A stretch of 64,000 nucleotides of DNA from Pyrinomonadaceae bacterium (GTDB lineage: Bacteria; Acidobacteriota; Blastocatellia; Pyrinomonadales; Pyrinomonadaceae), in NCBI GenBank assembly GCA_017983495.1, contig JAGOBH010000001.1, positions 558,001 through 622,000 of the forward strand. Reading direction: 5' to 3'. Each line of letters opens with the position of its first letter. The stretch's first letter is position 1. Under the pieces are notes generated by a model. The model was not told where the DNA came from. It ran no database searches and saw only the letters and a program-made list of their open reading frames with translations. Positions 1 through 9,807 of this stretch are shown here, piece after piece. The position numbers were made by a program, and so were the translations under genes.

Positions 1-138
1 TTCGCCGGCGATGTCGGCGACCTTCGAACTAAAATATCCTTTTCCGGCAAAGACCTTGATCGCCGCTCGCAAGATGGCCTCGCGTTTATCGGTGACTACG
101 GCTTTGGCGGATGTGCCGGTGCGGTTGGTCCGTGACAT
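1..138 (-). CDS. TetR-family transcriptional regulator, N-terminal part (cut by window edge)
   Basis: Only the first 46 codons are inside the window. They read MSRTNRTGTSAKAV followed by KREAILRAAIKVFAGKGYFS and KVADIAGE, the opening helix and start of the helix-turn-helix of TetR proteins. A perfect 18-bp palindrome 12 bases upstream of the ATG matches the operator described for Bacillus FadR, a TetR repressor of fatty-acid degradation genes released by acyl-CoA. A FadR-like role is therefore inferred from operator and helix style. The ligand-binding domain is not visible, so ligand and targets cannot be read here. Confidence 0.85.
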   Translation of the reverse strand, partial: MSRTNRTGTSAKAVVTDKREAILRAAIKVFAGKGYFSSKVADIAGE

Positions 139-149
139 AGTGCTGCTTA

Positions 150-167
150 TGAATGAGCCCTCATTCA
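150..167. promoter_or_regulatory. FadR-type TetR operator palindrome
   Basis: The sequence TGAATGAG-CC-CTCATTCA is a perfect inverted repeat with 8-bp arms. It has the same TGAATGA...TCATTCA arms and the same overall length as the operator consensus reported for Bacillus subtilis FadR. It lies between the start codon of the TetR gene and its putative -10 box, where bound repressor would block transcription. Autoregulation is inferred. Confidence 0.7.
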
Positions 168-178
168 GTTTGCACTAG

Positions 179-206
179 GCTATACCATAAGCCCTGCTCA
201 AATCAA
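179..206 (-). promoter_or_regulatory. Putative sigma-70 promoter of the TetR gene
   Basis: On the minus strand a TTGATT (-35, 206-201) is followed after 16 bases by TATAGC (-10, 184-179). Transcription would begin near 172, just before the palindromic operator. The match to consensus is moderate. Confidence 0.35.
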
Positions 207-289
207 GAAAAATCTGAGCCGAACCGATTTTTTTATTTTCGCGGATAATTTTCGGGCGATGCCGACTAGTCAGTTTGGCGGGGAATAAA

Positions 290-375
290 TGGCGGAGAGG
301 ACAGGACTCGAACCTGCAAGCGATCACTCGCGGTAGTTTTCAAGACTACTGCCTTACCAATTAGGCTACCTCTCC
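290..375 (-). tRNA. tRNA-Ser (anticodon UGA)
   Basis: Read on the minus strand, a GGAGAGG acceptor arm pairs with CCTCTCC, followed by discriminator G and an encoded CCA end (292-290). The anticodon stem GTAGT/ACTAC encloses loop CTTGAAA, giving anticodon TGA for UCA-type serine codons. The long variable arm (GCGA...CGCT) expected of class II serine tRNAs is present, and the T-arm contains GGTTCGAGTCC. It stands alone. Confidence 0.95.
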
Positions 376-517
376 GCACGAGACGCAATTCAAAAATATA
401 ACGCAAATTCGCGTTTCAGACAAACTATTTGATCAAAGTCTCACCGCACGGGAACTAAGATCTCCCGTCGACCTTGTAAATTGCTGACGTGCGGCGCCAG
501 GATTCTCAAGGCCCAAG

Positions 518-560
518 ACTAGAAAACCGCATGACGCCTCGGGTGCGGGCGGCATGCGGT
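518..560 (-). terminator. Intrinsic terminator of the TlpA gene
   Basis: Minus-strand stem ACCGCATG (560-553) pairs with CATGCGGT (533-526), with an inner CGCC/GGCG helix, and is followed by TTTTCT. It lies about 25 bases past the stop of the TlpA gene. Confidence 0.75.
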
Positions 561-583
561 ATTGATCCTGGGGTTGCGACAGG

Positions 584-1093
584 TTATTTTGCCGTGAGAA
601 GTTTATCGATCCGTTGATCCAGTTCGCCGATCTTGTCCCAACCGCTCGAACGGTGCGCGACCTTGCCGTCGGCGTCGATCAGAAAATAGGACGGAAATCC
701 CATATTGATATTTCCCTGACGGTCGCGATCGGCATATTTCAGAACCATGCCGAAGCTGTCAGGCACGATCTGAAACGCAAACGGGTTTGATCTTAAAAAC
801 GGCTGAACACGATCGCTGTTTTCCATCGTCAGTGCGAGAAACGTGACGTCACGCCCCTCATAACGATTCTTGAAGGCATTCAGACTTGGAATTTCATGCC
901 GGCAGATCTCACATTTAGTCGACCAGAACGTGATGATCACGATCCGGCCGCGAAGTGCGTCCATGTCGACAAATGAACCATCGAGAGCCGCTGCTGAAAA
1001 TGAAGGAGCCGGCGAGCCGACCTTGATCCCAGTCTGGGCCATTGCGGAGACTGAGAGCAGAAATAGAATAGCGAGGATTATGTTTAAACGCAT
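584..1093 (-). CDS. TlpA/ResA-like thiol-disulfide oxidoreductase
   Basis: 169 residues. A Sec signal peptide (cleavage likely after AMA, residue 19) precedes a thioredoxin fold of the AhpC/TSA-TlpA type. The redox motif is WSTKCEIC, with cysteines 61 and 64; the usual CxxC middle residues in this family are often EP or PP, so EI is a variant. The protein should act in the periplasm as a reductant in cytochrome c maturation or as a general disulfide reductase; its partner is unknown. It is monocistronic: its own terminator follows and recF is divergent upstream. Start is the only good ATG before the signal peptide. Confidence 0.9.
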   Translation of the reverse strand: MRLNIILAILFLLSVSAMAQTGIKVGSPAPSFSAAALDGSFVDMDALRGRIVIITFWSTKCEICRHEIPSLNAFKNRYEGRDVTFLALTMENSDRVQPFLRSNPFAFQIVPDSFGMVLKYADRDRQGNINMGFPSYFLIDADGKVAHRSSGWDKIGELDQRIDKLLTAK

Positions 1094-1256
1094 TTTAATA
1101 CCGTATTGGGATCAATAATGGTGTTAAAAAAAATTTAACACCTCAATCAGTATACACTATCAATGGGTCTCAAATTCAGAAAAACAACGAGACAAGGACA
1201 AAAAACCTCTTTTTCTCAAAAAGACGCTGCGCGGCATAAATGTTAAAATCTGCGTA

Positions 1257-2357
1257 ATGCTGCTCGAATCGCTCGAAGTACTGAATTTTCGCAATCTCAC
1301 GGGCGGCATTGTCTTTGACCCCGGTCTGAACATTCTGGTCGGCGAGAACGGCCATGGCAAGACCAACTGGCTCGAGGCGATCTATCTGCTCGGCCTTACC
1401 AAATCATTCAAAACGGCAAAGCTGACCGAGGCGGTACGGTTTGGCGAGCATCTGGCGATCGTAACGGGAATGGTCCGCGAATCGCCCGAGATCACGCGCA
1501 AGCTGCAGGTTTCGGTCGAAGGAAACACCAAGACCCTGATGGTCAACGACAAAAAGGAAACGGTCCAGCGATACCTGGGCCAACTCCACGCCGTTGTCTT
1601 TAACGCCGACGAACTCGATATCGTCCGCGGTTCGCCCGAGGCACGTCGTCGGTTTCTCGACGGCGGCATCGTCTCGCTCCATCCGCCCTTTGTACAGACA
1701 TTTGCCGATTACAATCGTGTTCTCAAGCAAAAGAACTCGCTGCTTCAGGCCGCACGCGAGCACGAATACTCGCTCGACAAAACCACCAGGATGCTTGCCC
1801 CTTGGAATCAGCAGCTGGCGACGCTTGCGGCACGCATTTACAAGGCTCGCGTGCGATTCGTCGAGCGATTGAACGAGGTGCTGGAGAAAAAGCTCTTTGC
1901 CCGTGAAGAGTTGTCGATACGCTATCAATCCTCGCTCGAAGGTAAAGGCGATCTGACGGATTACGAAGCTCTGATCACAGAGCGGCTTGCCCTACGCGTT
2001 CATGCCGAGGTAGTCTCGGGCCACGCACTGATCGGAACGCACCGCGACGACCTTGACGTCAGCTTTGACGGCCACGACCTCCGCAAATTCGGCTCGGCCG
2101 GCCAGCAGCGGAGCGCCCTGTTGCTGCTGCAGTTGGCAAACATCACGGTTTACAACGCTACCCGCGGCGAGTATCCGCTGTTCCTGCTTGATGACATCGA
2201 CGCTGAGCTCGACTACCGCCGCATCGGCCAACTGCTCGAATTTCTCGACGGCAAAACCCAGACCTTTGTGACCACCTCGAAGGAGAACTTCGTTGAGAGA
2301 TTCGGGGCTGCGGCCGGCAAATTCGACATCGCAGAAGGTGTGGCCCGAAATCGGTAA
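1257..2357 (+). CDS. recF: DNA replication and repair protein RecF
   Basis: 366 residues. An SMC-like ABC ATPase that helps load RecA at gapped DNA with RecO and RecR. Walker A is GENGHGKTN at residues 29-37, the ABC signature FGSAGQQRSALL lies near residue 280, and Walker B with the D-loop is FLLDDIDAELD near residue 305. Length is normal for the family. It starts at an ATG about 160 bases from the divergent TlpA gene and is followed by gyrB after 171 bases. In many bacteria recF and gyrB sit with dnaA and dnaN; those two are not seen here. Confidence 0.97.
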   Translation: MLLESLEVLNFRNLTGGIVFDPGLNILVGENGHGKTNWLEAIYLLGLTKSFKTAKLTEAVRFGEHLAIVTGMVRESPEITRKLQVSVEGNTKTLMVNDKKETVQRYLGQLHAVVFNADELDIVRGSPEARRRFLDGGIVSLHPPFVQTFADYNRVLKQKNSLLQAAREHEYSLDKTTRMLAPWNQQLATLAARIYKARVRFVERLNEVLEKKLFAREELSIRYQSSLEGKGDLTDYEALITERLALRVHAEVVSGHALIGTHRDDLDVSFDGHDLRKFGSAGQQRSALLLLQLANITVYNATRGEYPLFLLDDIDAELDYRRIGQLLEFLDGKTQTFVTTSKENFVERFGAAAGKFDIAEGVARNR

Positions 2358-2405
2358 AAGCAGGGCATTTATTGGTGTTTTGGGCTAACGAAACTCAGCA
2401 AAAAA

Positions 2406-2414
2406 TGGTATAAT
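2406..2414 (+). promoter_or_regulatory. Putative gyrB promoter, extended -10
   Basis: TGGTATAAT is an exact extended -10 element (TGnTATAAT). No clear -35 is seen at 17 bases, as is usual for extended -10 promoters. It would give gyrB a leader of about 110 bases. Confidence 0.45.
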
Positions 2415-2486
2415 TTCCTTTTGGATCAGGCGCGATTTTTCTATCTTCCAGACAAGGTTTTACAGCCTAAACGCGATAGAGAGTAA

Positions 2487-4943
<2,457 letters not shown>

Positions 4944-4963
4944 GACGTTTCCCGCAAAGACGC

Positions 4964-5010
4964 AAAGACGCGGAGGAGGACAGAAATGTCTTTCTCCGCG
5001 TCTTTGTTTT
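4964..5010 (+). terminator. gyrB terminator hairpin with repeat-like arms
   Basis: AAAGACGCGGAG (4964-4975) pairs perfectly with CTCCGCGTCTTT (4994-5005), 12 bp, followed by GTTTT. The left arm is preceded by two further CGCAAAGA units (4953-4968), so the terminator looks made from a dispersed CGCAAAG-type repeat also seen at 9194-9260. Confidence 0.7.
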
Positions 5011-5028
5011 AAGCCAAGAGAATGCAAA

Positions 5029-5100
5029 CAGGATAGACATGATGTACATGATGAAACTCATCTGAAGAAGCGATCATGCCAATCCTTTGCATCCTGTCTA
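5029..5100. repeat. Self-similar inverted repeat, 9-nt period (CAGGAT/CATGAT type)
   Basis: The left arm is CAGGATAGA, CATGATGTA, CATGATG, and the right arm read in reverse complement is CAGGATGCA, AAGGATTGG, CATGATC. Each arm is itself a tandem of 9-nt units, and the arms flank an 19-base loop. It lies between gyrB and the next gene. No ORF fits it. Confidence 0.7.
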
Positions 5101-5160
5101 AATTCCGCTTTGCCACGATACGAATATCTGCTAATTTACGCCTTGTCTATCGGAGGCAAT

Positions 5161-5532
5161 ATGAAGTTTGCAAAATATACATTTCTCGTCGCGGGCATCT
5201 ATGGTCTGCTTGTTCTTGTACCTCAGTACTTTTTCGAGAAACAGATCGGCATCGACACGCCGCCGGCGATCACGCATCCTGAGTTTTTCTACGGATTTCT
5301 TGGTGTCGCCATCGCGTTCCAACTCGTCTTTATCGTCATCAGCCACGACCCGCAGAAATACCGCATGCTGATACTACCGTCGATCGTCGAAAAATTCAGC
5401 TTTGTCATCGCCGCCGCGGTCCTCATCGCAAACGGCCGCCTCGAAGGCCCCGTCATATACGGAGCCGCCATTGATCTCGTATTGGGTCTATTGTTTATCG
5501 TCAGCTGGTTCAAGACCAAACCGACGAAATGA
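5161..5532 (+). CDS. Small integral membrane protein, unknown function
   Basis: 123 residues from ATG 5161, which has a GGAGG ribosome site 4 bases upstream; the longer reading from TTG 5110 has none and is rejected. Four hydrophobic segments are visible (residues about 5-22, 44-62, 75-92 and 97-115), separated by short charged loops, with a lysine-rich C-terminus TKPTK inside. No catalytic motif is seen. The topology resembles small DoxX-like or DUF4345-like four-helix membrane proteins, but no family can be assigned with confidence. It stands alone, convergent with the DUF3298 gene. Confidence 0.8.
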   Translation: MKFAKYTFLVAGIYGLLVLVPQYFFEKQIGIDTPPAITHPEFFYGFLGVAIAFQLVFIVISHDPQKYRMLILPSIVEKFSFVIAAAVLIANGRLEGPVIYGAAIDLVLGLLFIVSWFKTKPTK

Positions 5533-5604
5533 GCCCCGAAGCAGGCTCGTTCGTGGAAGCGATGGTCGGCGAGAACAAAACTTGCTAGAGCCCGCAACAG
5601 CGTG

Positions 5605-5625
5605 CCCCCCGCTTACGCAGGGGGG
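5605..5625. terminator. G/C hairpin between convergent genes
   Basis: CCCCCC (5605-5610) pairs with GGGGGG (5620-5625) around a GCTTACGCA loop. It lies between the convergent membrane-protein and DUF3298 genes. There is no T-run on either side, so it may be a repeat or a weak bidirectional terminator. Confidence 0.4.
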
Positions 5626-5651
5626 TCTGACAGAATCGGCAAACTACCAAA

Positions 5652-6728
5652 TTACTTATCGCTTTTTGAGAAAGCACCGTCGGGACGGGCTATGCTCTTT
5701 AGCTTTGCGAAAGGTATGATTACCGTCTGCGGCCCGTAAGCGTAGGCGGCGACCTGATAGGGCGGAAAGGTGATCATCAGCCCCTTTTTGGTGATATTCC
5801 AGTTTCGGTAATTGTCGGCGGTCGGCTTGGCGCCGTCCTCCCAGATGTCCTGAGCGATACCCATATTATCGCCGCTTTCGGGGTCCTTGCGTCCCTTCAG
5901 GTCGCTGATGGCGTAATCGGCGATAGTCGTCAGAAACTTTGCTCCGGGCTTAAAGAGATCGGCCAACTTTAGCTCGCGGCCGGCCTTTAGGTCGTAGGTG
6001 AGCACGACGTAGTTGTAGTTTGGGTGAGCTCCACCGGTAAATGTGCTCTCGACAAAGCTGATGCTGATCAGGTCGTCGTCCGCATATTCGACGTTGTAGA
6101 AAACCTCAATGTAATTGCCCATTTCGCCCATCTGGCGGATATCGGCGGCCGTCATACCCGCAAGGTCCTTTCTAAACGCCGCAAGCGAACCCATCGCACG
6201 GTTTTTGGCCAGCAGGTTAAAGCCAGCGGCGTTCGCATTGCCTGACAGCTCGGGATACTCGGCCGTCAGCGTCGCCTTTTTTGCCTTGATCGATTCTTTG
6301 AATTCGCGAGAGGTGATCTTGGCCGACGTAAAATAGATCATCTGCTCAAACGCGTAAAATCCGAGCCCCTCGTCCTTCTGCCCGGGCTTGAGCCATTCGC
6401 CCTCGAGCGACGCACCCGAAGCGTTCGCTTCCTGCTTCCACTTGCCTTTAAACGAACCGGTTTGTTTGCCGGCAGCGTCTATTTCCTGCAAGGTAAAGTC
6501 GCCTTCGCCGGAGATCGTGCCCTTGAGCATGAGCCGGTTAGCGCCGCCTGACTTGCGGTAATAGTAGCTGCCGGTCAGGTCGCCGCCGTCACGTGTCAGA
6601 TCCATCACGACCTTGGCCTCGCCAACCGTCCCGCGAAACTGCGAGCCGGCCTTCTGCCCGAAAACCGCAAAACCCGACGCCAAACCGACAAAAACGACCA
6701 ACGCGGACACCAGGAGCTTACATTTCAT
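5652..6728 (-). CDS. Exported DUF3298 (RsiV C-terminal-like) protein
   Basis: 358 residues from ATG 6728, which has GAGG ten bases upstream; a TTG two codons earlier is less likely. A signal peptide ends near SGFAVFGQ (residue 24). Residues 25-115 look like a beta-rich segment (GTVGEAKVVMDLTRDGGDLTG). The C-terminal half carries the DUF3298 pattern: FTGGAHPNYNYVVLTYDL, then DLFKPG, then FPPYQVAAYAYGP. This domain occurs in the sensor part of the anti-sigma factor RsiV, where it binds lysozyme, and in many stand-alone exported proteins. Here no anti-sigma or membrane anchor is attached, so lysozyme sensing is only a possibility. Confidence 0.8.
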   Translation of the reverse strand: MKCKLLVSALVVFVGLASGFAVFGQKAGSQFRGTVGEAKVVMDLTRDGGDLTGSYYYRKSGGANRLMLKGTISGEGDFTLQEIDAAGKQTGSFKGKWKQEANASGASLEGEWLKPGQKDEGLGFYAFEQMIYFTSAKITSREFKESIKAKKATLTAEYPELSGNANAAGFNLLAKNRAMGSLAAFRKDLAGMTAADIRQMGEMGNYIEVFYNVEYADDDLISISFVESTFTGGAHPNYNYVVLTYDLKAGRELKLADLFKPGAKFLTTIADYAISDLKGRKDPESGDNMGIAQDIWEDGAKPTADNYRNWNITKKGLMITFPPYQVAAYAYGPQTVIIPFAKLKSIARPDGAFSKSDK

Positions 6729-6842
6729 GATCAAATTACCTCAAGCAAAAGACTTCGAACGTATGAAAGTATCACGTTGTCAACGGCCTACCAAAGACTG
6801 GTTGTCGTAATCAAAGCAAGGCAGGCGCTTGTTTCATCGATT

Positions 6843-6890
6843 CCGTGGGTTGAAACACCACGGCTAAATTCAGACCGTCGCGACGCGACG
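6843..6890. repeat. REP-like palindromic element
   Basis: CCGTGG and CCACGG pair around GTTGAAACA (6843-6863), followed after 12 bases by the perfect palindrome CGTCGCGACG (6876-6885). A short hairpin with a conserved loop next to a second palindrome is the layout of REP elements mobilised by Y1 (RAYT) transposases. Only one copy is seen here. It lies just past the end of the reductase gene. Confidence 0.45.
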
Positions 6891-6898
6891 AAGACTCA

Positions 6899-7501
<603 letters not shown>

Positions 7502-7504
7502 TAT

Positions 7505-8155
7505 CTATTTTGATTCCTTTTTAGTGTTTCTTTCGGACCGACTCTTGTCGATAACGATCTTTACGCCTTTATCCATGCATAATCTCAATAACTCCTTTGC
7601 TCCTTCTGGAGTTATCGACGACTGTCCCCAAGTCGGGTCGGTTTCCTTCTTAACATCGCGTGAAAGGTCATACCGCCGCAGATCCCACGCCCAGGATAAA
7701 TACGTTACATCTTCAACATTGTAGGGCGGGTAGAGAATCAAAATACTGTTCTCCTCCTTCCAGTAGGCGTAGATGTAGCTATAGTCAATGCTCGGATCGT
7801 ACCCTTGAATCTTGGAAGGATCAGTATCATCCATCTGTTTTGGTGAAATGTAGAACGTGCTTACCGGGCCACGGGCATGTTCGTCAGCAATTTCAGAGAG
7901 TCTGCCCATTGTGTCAGCTTCAGGTGTTCGGCGCTTCCACGTGTGCCCTGTCCGATAGCGTGGATCACCGAAAACCTTGAAGAAATCCTCGACGTCTGCA
8001 CTGTCGGCAGCCACGGTCGGACTTGACGAGGGCGAAGGTGCGTCCGTTTGTGGAAGATTCTCGTTCACGGTCGTTTTTGCACAGCCGTAAAATAGTGAGC
8101 TGATGAATAGCGAAACAGCAAGTAGCAATCTGTATTGGGAAATAGCATGTGACAT
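7505..8155 (-). CDS. Hypothetical lipoprotein
   Basis: 216 residues. The signal peptide ends in LFYGC, a lipobox with Cys25, so the protein is probably anchored in the membrane. A Ser/Pro/Thr-rich linker (residues 32-52) leads to a soluble domain rich in Asp, Tyr and Trp. No known domain is recognised. It is packed tightly between the DUF1801 gene (2-base gap) and the RibD-like gene (3-base gap), so the three are co-transcribed. Its place inside an otherwise cytosolic ArsR/AHSA1 module is unusual. Confidence 0.75.
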   Translation of the reverse strand: MSHAISQYRLLLAVSLFISSLFYGCAKTTVNENLPQTDAPSPSSSPTVAADSADVEDFFKVFGDPRYRTGHTWKRRTPEADTMGRLSEIADEHARGPVSTFYISPKQMDDTDPSKIQGYDPSIDYSYIYAYWKEENSILILYPPYNVEDVTYLSWAWDLRRYDLSRDVKKETDPTWGQSSITPEGAKELLRLCMDKGVKIVIDKSRSERNTKKESK

Positions 8156-8157
8156 AG

Positions 8158-8595
8158 TTAGCTCGCCTTTTTATTCGTATTCTCAAACCCAAATCGAATT
8201 GCCGCTTCGAGAATGTCGCTGTTTATATCTCTTAGAGTTTTAAATCGGATGCAATACCCAGTCACGGTCGCTTTGCCGAGGCTGCTGGCGTATGTATCGG
8301 CCAGGTATCTTTTGTCTTCGATACCGAGGATATAGACGGAGATACCGGTTTTGTTTGGACTCAGGCCGATCTGATAGAACTCGCGAGTAGTCCCGTCGGC
8401 GTATTTGTGGGGGCGAGACCCGTAGCCGATGTCCGGATTAGAAACGACCTTACCTTCGGCGTTCTTGCCGTCGAGGAACCACAATTTACATCCCGGACTT
8501 ACTCGCAAAATGAGTTCATGCAACTGCTGCATCTCACTGCGTTTGGGCTCCGGGTGACTGGCGATGTGCTCTTTGATCTGTTCTTGTACGTTCAT
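8158..8595 (-). CDS. DUF1801 domain protein
   Basis: 145 residues. The N-terminal LHELILRVSPGCKLWFLDGKN and the later FYQIGLSPNKTGISVYI fit DUF1801 (YdhG-like fold, related to the iron-chaperone frataxin-like group), small cytosolic proteins of unknown role often encoded beside AHSA1 and ArsR genes. The C-terminus TGYCIRFKTLRDINSDILEA matches the family's final helix region. It precedes the lipoprotein gene by 2 bases and follows a palindromic repeat. Confidence 0.75.
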   Translation of the reverse strand: MNVQEQIKEHIASHPEPKRSEMQQLHELILRVSPGCKLWFLDGKNAEGKVVSNPDIGYGSRPHKYADGTTREFYQIGLSPNKTGISVYILGIEDKRYLADTYASSLGKATVTGYCIRFKTLRDINSDILEAAIRFGFENTNKKAS

Positions 8596-8614
8596 AAAAA
8601 ATGGAGACTATTTG

Positions 8615-8674
8615 GCCACGAATGACACGAATGGCACGAATTGTTTTATTCGTGATATTCGTGTCATTCGTAGC
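8615..8674. repeat. Self-similar inverted repeat, 9-nt period (CACGAATGA type)
   Basis: The left arm (8615-8641) is three CACGAAT-type units 9 bases apart. The right arm (8648-8674) is their reverse complement, with 24 of 27 positions paired around a TGTTTT loop. It sits between the AHSA1 stop and the DUF1801 start and would form a strong RNA hairpin inside the operon. Confidence 0.8.
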
Positions 8675-8682
8675 TAAAACTC

Positions 8683-9165
8683 TTAGATCTCCTTTAATGA
8701 TGCGAGCAGTGTTTCCAGGTGGTTCAATGTCATAGTAAATCCTTCCTTGAAACCCATTGCGACCATTCTCTCGAGGCGATCGAGCGACTCGTTGTAGATC
8801 GAGATGCTGACCTTGGTCGTGCCGTCCTGCTCGCTGAAACTCAGGTCCCAGTCGGAACCCGGCAATTCAAGGTTTTCGTCGGCGTCGGCAAACGCATTGA
8901 AAAACTTGAAATTGGTTTTTGGCGTGATCGACTTGTATTTCTGAACGCTCCACCGCTCTGCACCCTCCGGGCTGACCATCGCGTAAAATCTTCGGCCGCC
9001 AACGGTAAAGTCCATAGCCTTTGTCCGTGACATCCAGGGCTTTGGTGCCCACCACTGATCGAGAAGTTCCGCCTTTGTATATGCGTCCCAGACCAGATCA
9101 AGCTCAGCCGTAAACTCTTTGGTAATCGAGACCGTCTTCGTTTCTTTGTCGACAATAAATTCCAT
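8683..9165 (-). CDS. SRPBCC/AHSA1 family protein
   Basis: 160 residues from ATG 9165, which has a GAGG site upstream. An in-frame extension to 9282 runs through a palindromic repeat and is rejected. The N-terminus [20 protein letters not shown] and the core [30 protein letters not shown] are typical of the AHSA1 branch of START-like ligand-binding domains, with the C-terminal helix [14 protein letters not shown]. The family binds hydrophobic ligands; the bacterial ligands are mostly unknown. It follows the ArsR gene, a standard pairing. Confidence 0.9.
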   Translation of the reverse strand: MEFIVDKETKTVSITKEFTAELDLVWDAYTKAELLDQWWAPKPWMSRTKAMDFTVGGRRFYAMVSPEGAERWSVQKYKSITPKTNFKFFNAFADADENLELPGSDWDLSFSEQDGTTKVSISIYNESLDRLERMVAMGFKEGFTMTLNHLETLLASLKEI

Positions 9166-9193
9166 ACTTACCTCACTTTTGGTCCATTTTTCT

Positions 9194-9260
9194 TTCCTTT
9201 GCGTTCTCTGCGGCTTTGCGGGAAAATCCCTCCCGCCAAGACGCAAAGCCCGCAAAGGAA
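9194..9260. repeat. Inverted repeat of the CGCAAAG family
   Basis: The left arm 9194-9223 and right arm 9231-9260 pair at 25 of 30 positions around a 7-base loop. Both arms consist of repeated CTTTGCG/CGCAAAG units. It lies in the ArsR-AHSA1 intergenic space and is the same unit seen beside the gyrB terminator. Confidence 0.75.
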
Positions 9261-9278
9261 CAGCAAGTAAAGCCGCGA

Positions 9279-9605
9279 TCACGCTTTCGTTTTTTCCTTC
9301 TTCATCACCTCAAGTACCTCACCGAGCTGCTCGAACCTCGACTCCCAGACATTGCGGTACTGCTCCAGCCATTCGTCGATCTCTTTCATCTTGTCTATTT
9401 CGAGCTGGTAATAGATCTCCCGGCCTTTGTGTTCCTGTTTAATAACCTCACACTCCGTCAGAATGCGCAGATGTTTAGAAACCGCCTGCCGGCTGGTGTC
9501 GAAATGCTCCGCAATAGCGTTCGGCGTCATCGCCTGGATCGCTATCAAAGCAATGATCGCCCGCCTCGTCGGGTCAGCTATGGCCTGGAAAATGTCTCGT
9601 TTCAT
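9279..9605 (-). CDS. ArsR-family transcriptional regulator
   Basis: 108 residues from ATG 9605 ([20 protein letters not shown]). The winged helix-turn-helix includes [16 protein letters not shown] as the recognition region and the wing [16 protein letters not shown]. No cysteine pair for metal sensing is present, as in the non-metal ArsR subgroup that pairs with AHSA1 proteins. Two copies of a CAACC-AAAC-GGTTG palindrome lie just upstream, implying autoregulation. It heads the minus-strand operon ending at the RibD-like gene. Confidence 0.92.
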   Translation of the reverse strand: MKRDIFQAIADPTRRAIIALIAIQAMTPNAIAEHFDTSRQAVSKHLRILTECEVIKQEHKGREIYYQLEIDKMKEIDEWLEQYRNVWESRFEQLGEVLEVMKKEKTKA

Positions 9606-9622
9606 AACTACGAACAAGAGTA

Positions 9623-9664
9623 TGCAACCAAACGGTTGCACGTGTCAAGTGCAACCAAACGGTT
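9623..9664. promoter_or_regulatory. Twin ArsR operator
   Basis: TGCAACC-AAAC-GGTTGCA (9623-9640) is an inverted repeat with 7-bp arms. A second copy, TGCAACC-AAAC-GGTT, begins 27 bases later at 9650. The pair starts 18 bases upstream of the ArsR start codon, the expected position for a repressor site. Binding is inferred from position and symmetry. Confidence 0.65.
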
Positions 9665-9807
9665 TCGGTAATTTCGTCAGAACCGGGAGCGGTACCGACC
9701 GGGTTCCTGTTGTTAGTGTAGAGACGAACTAAAGCCTACCGTGGTTGTGAGTTCAACCAAGTGCCTCTGTTTTAAAGAGTCTTAGATCAACTCTATCCGT
9801 GATGTAC

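Noticed and set aside
8630..8648. Sigma-54 promoter-like TGGCAC
   Set aside because: It is part of a 9-nt repeat and lacks the GC of the -12 element at correct spacing.
9166..9282. N-terminal extension of the AHSA1 protein
   Set aside because: The extension is a translation of the CGCAAAG palindromic repeat; a good SD and conserved start lie at 9165.
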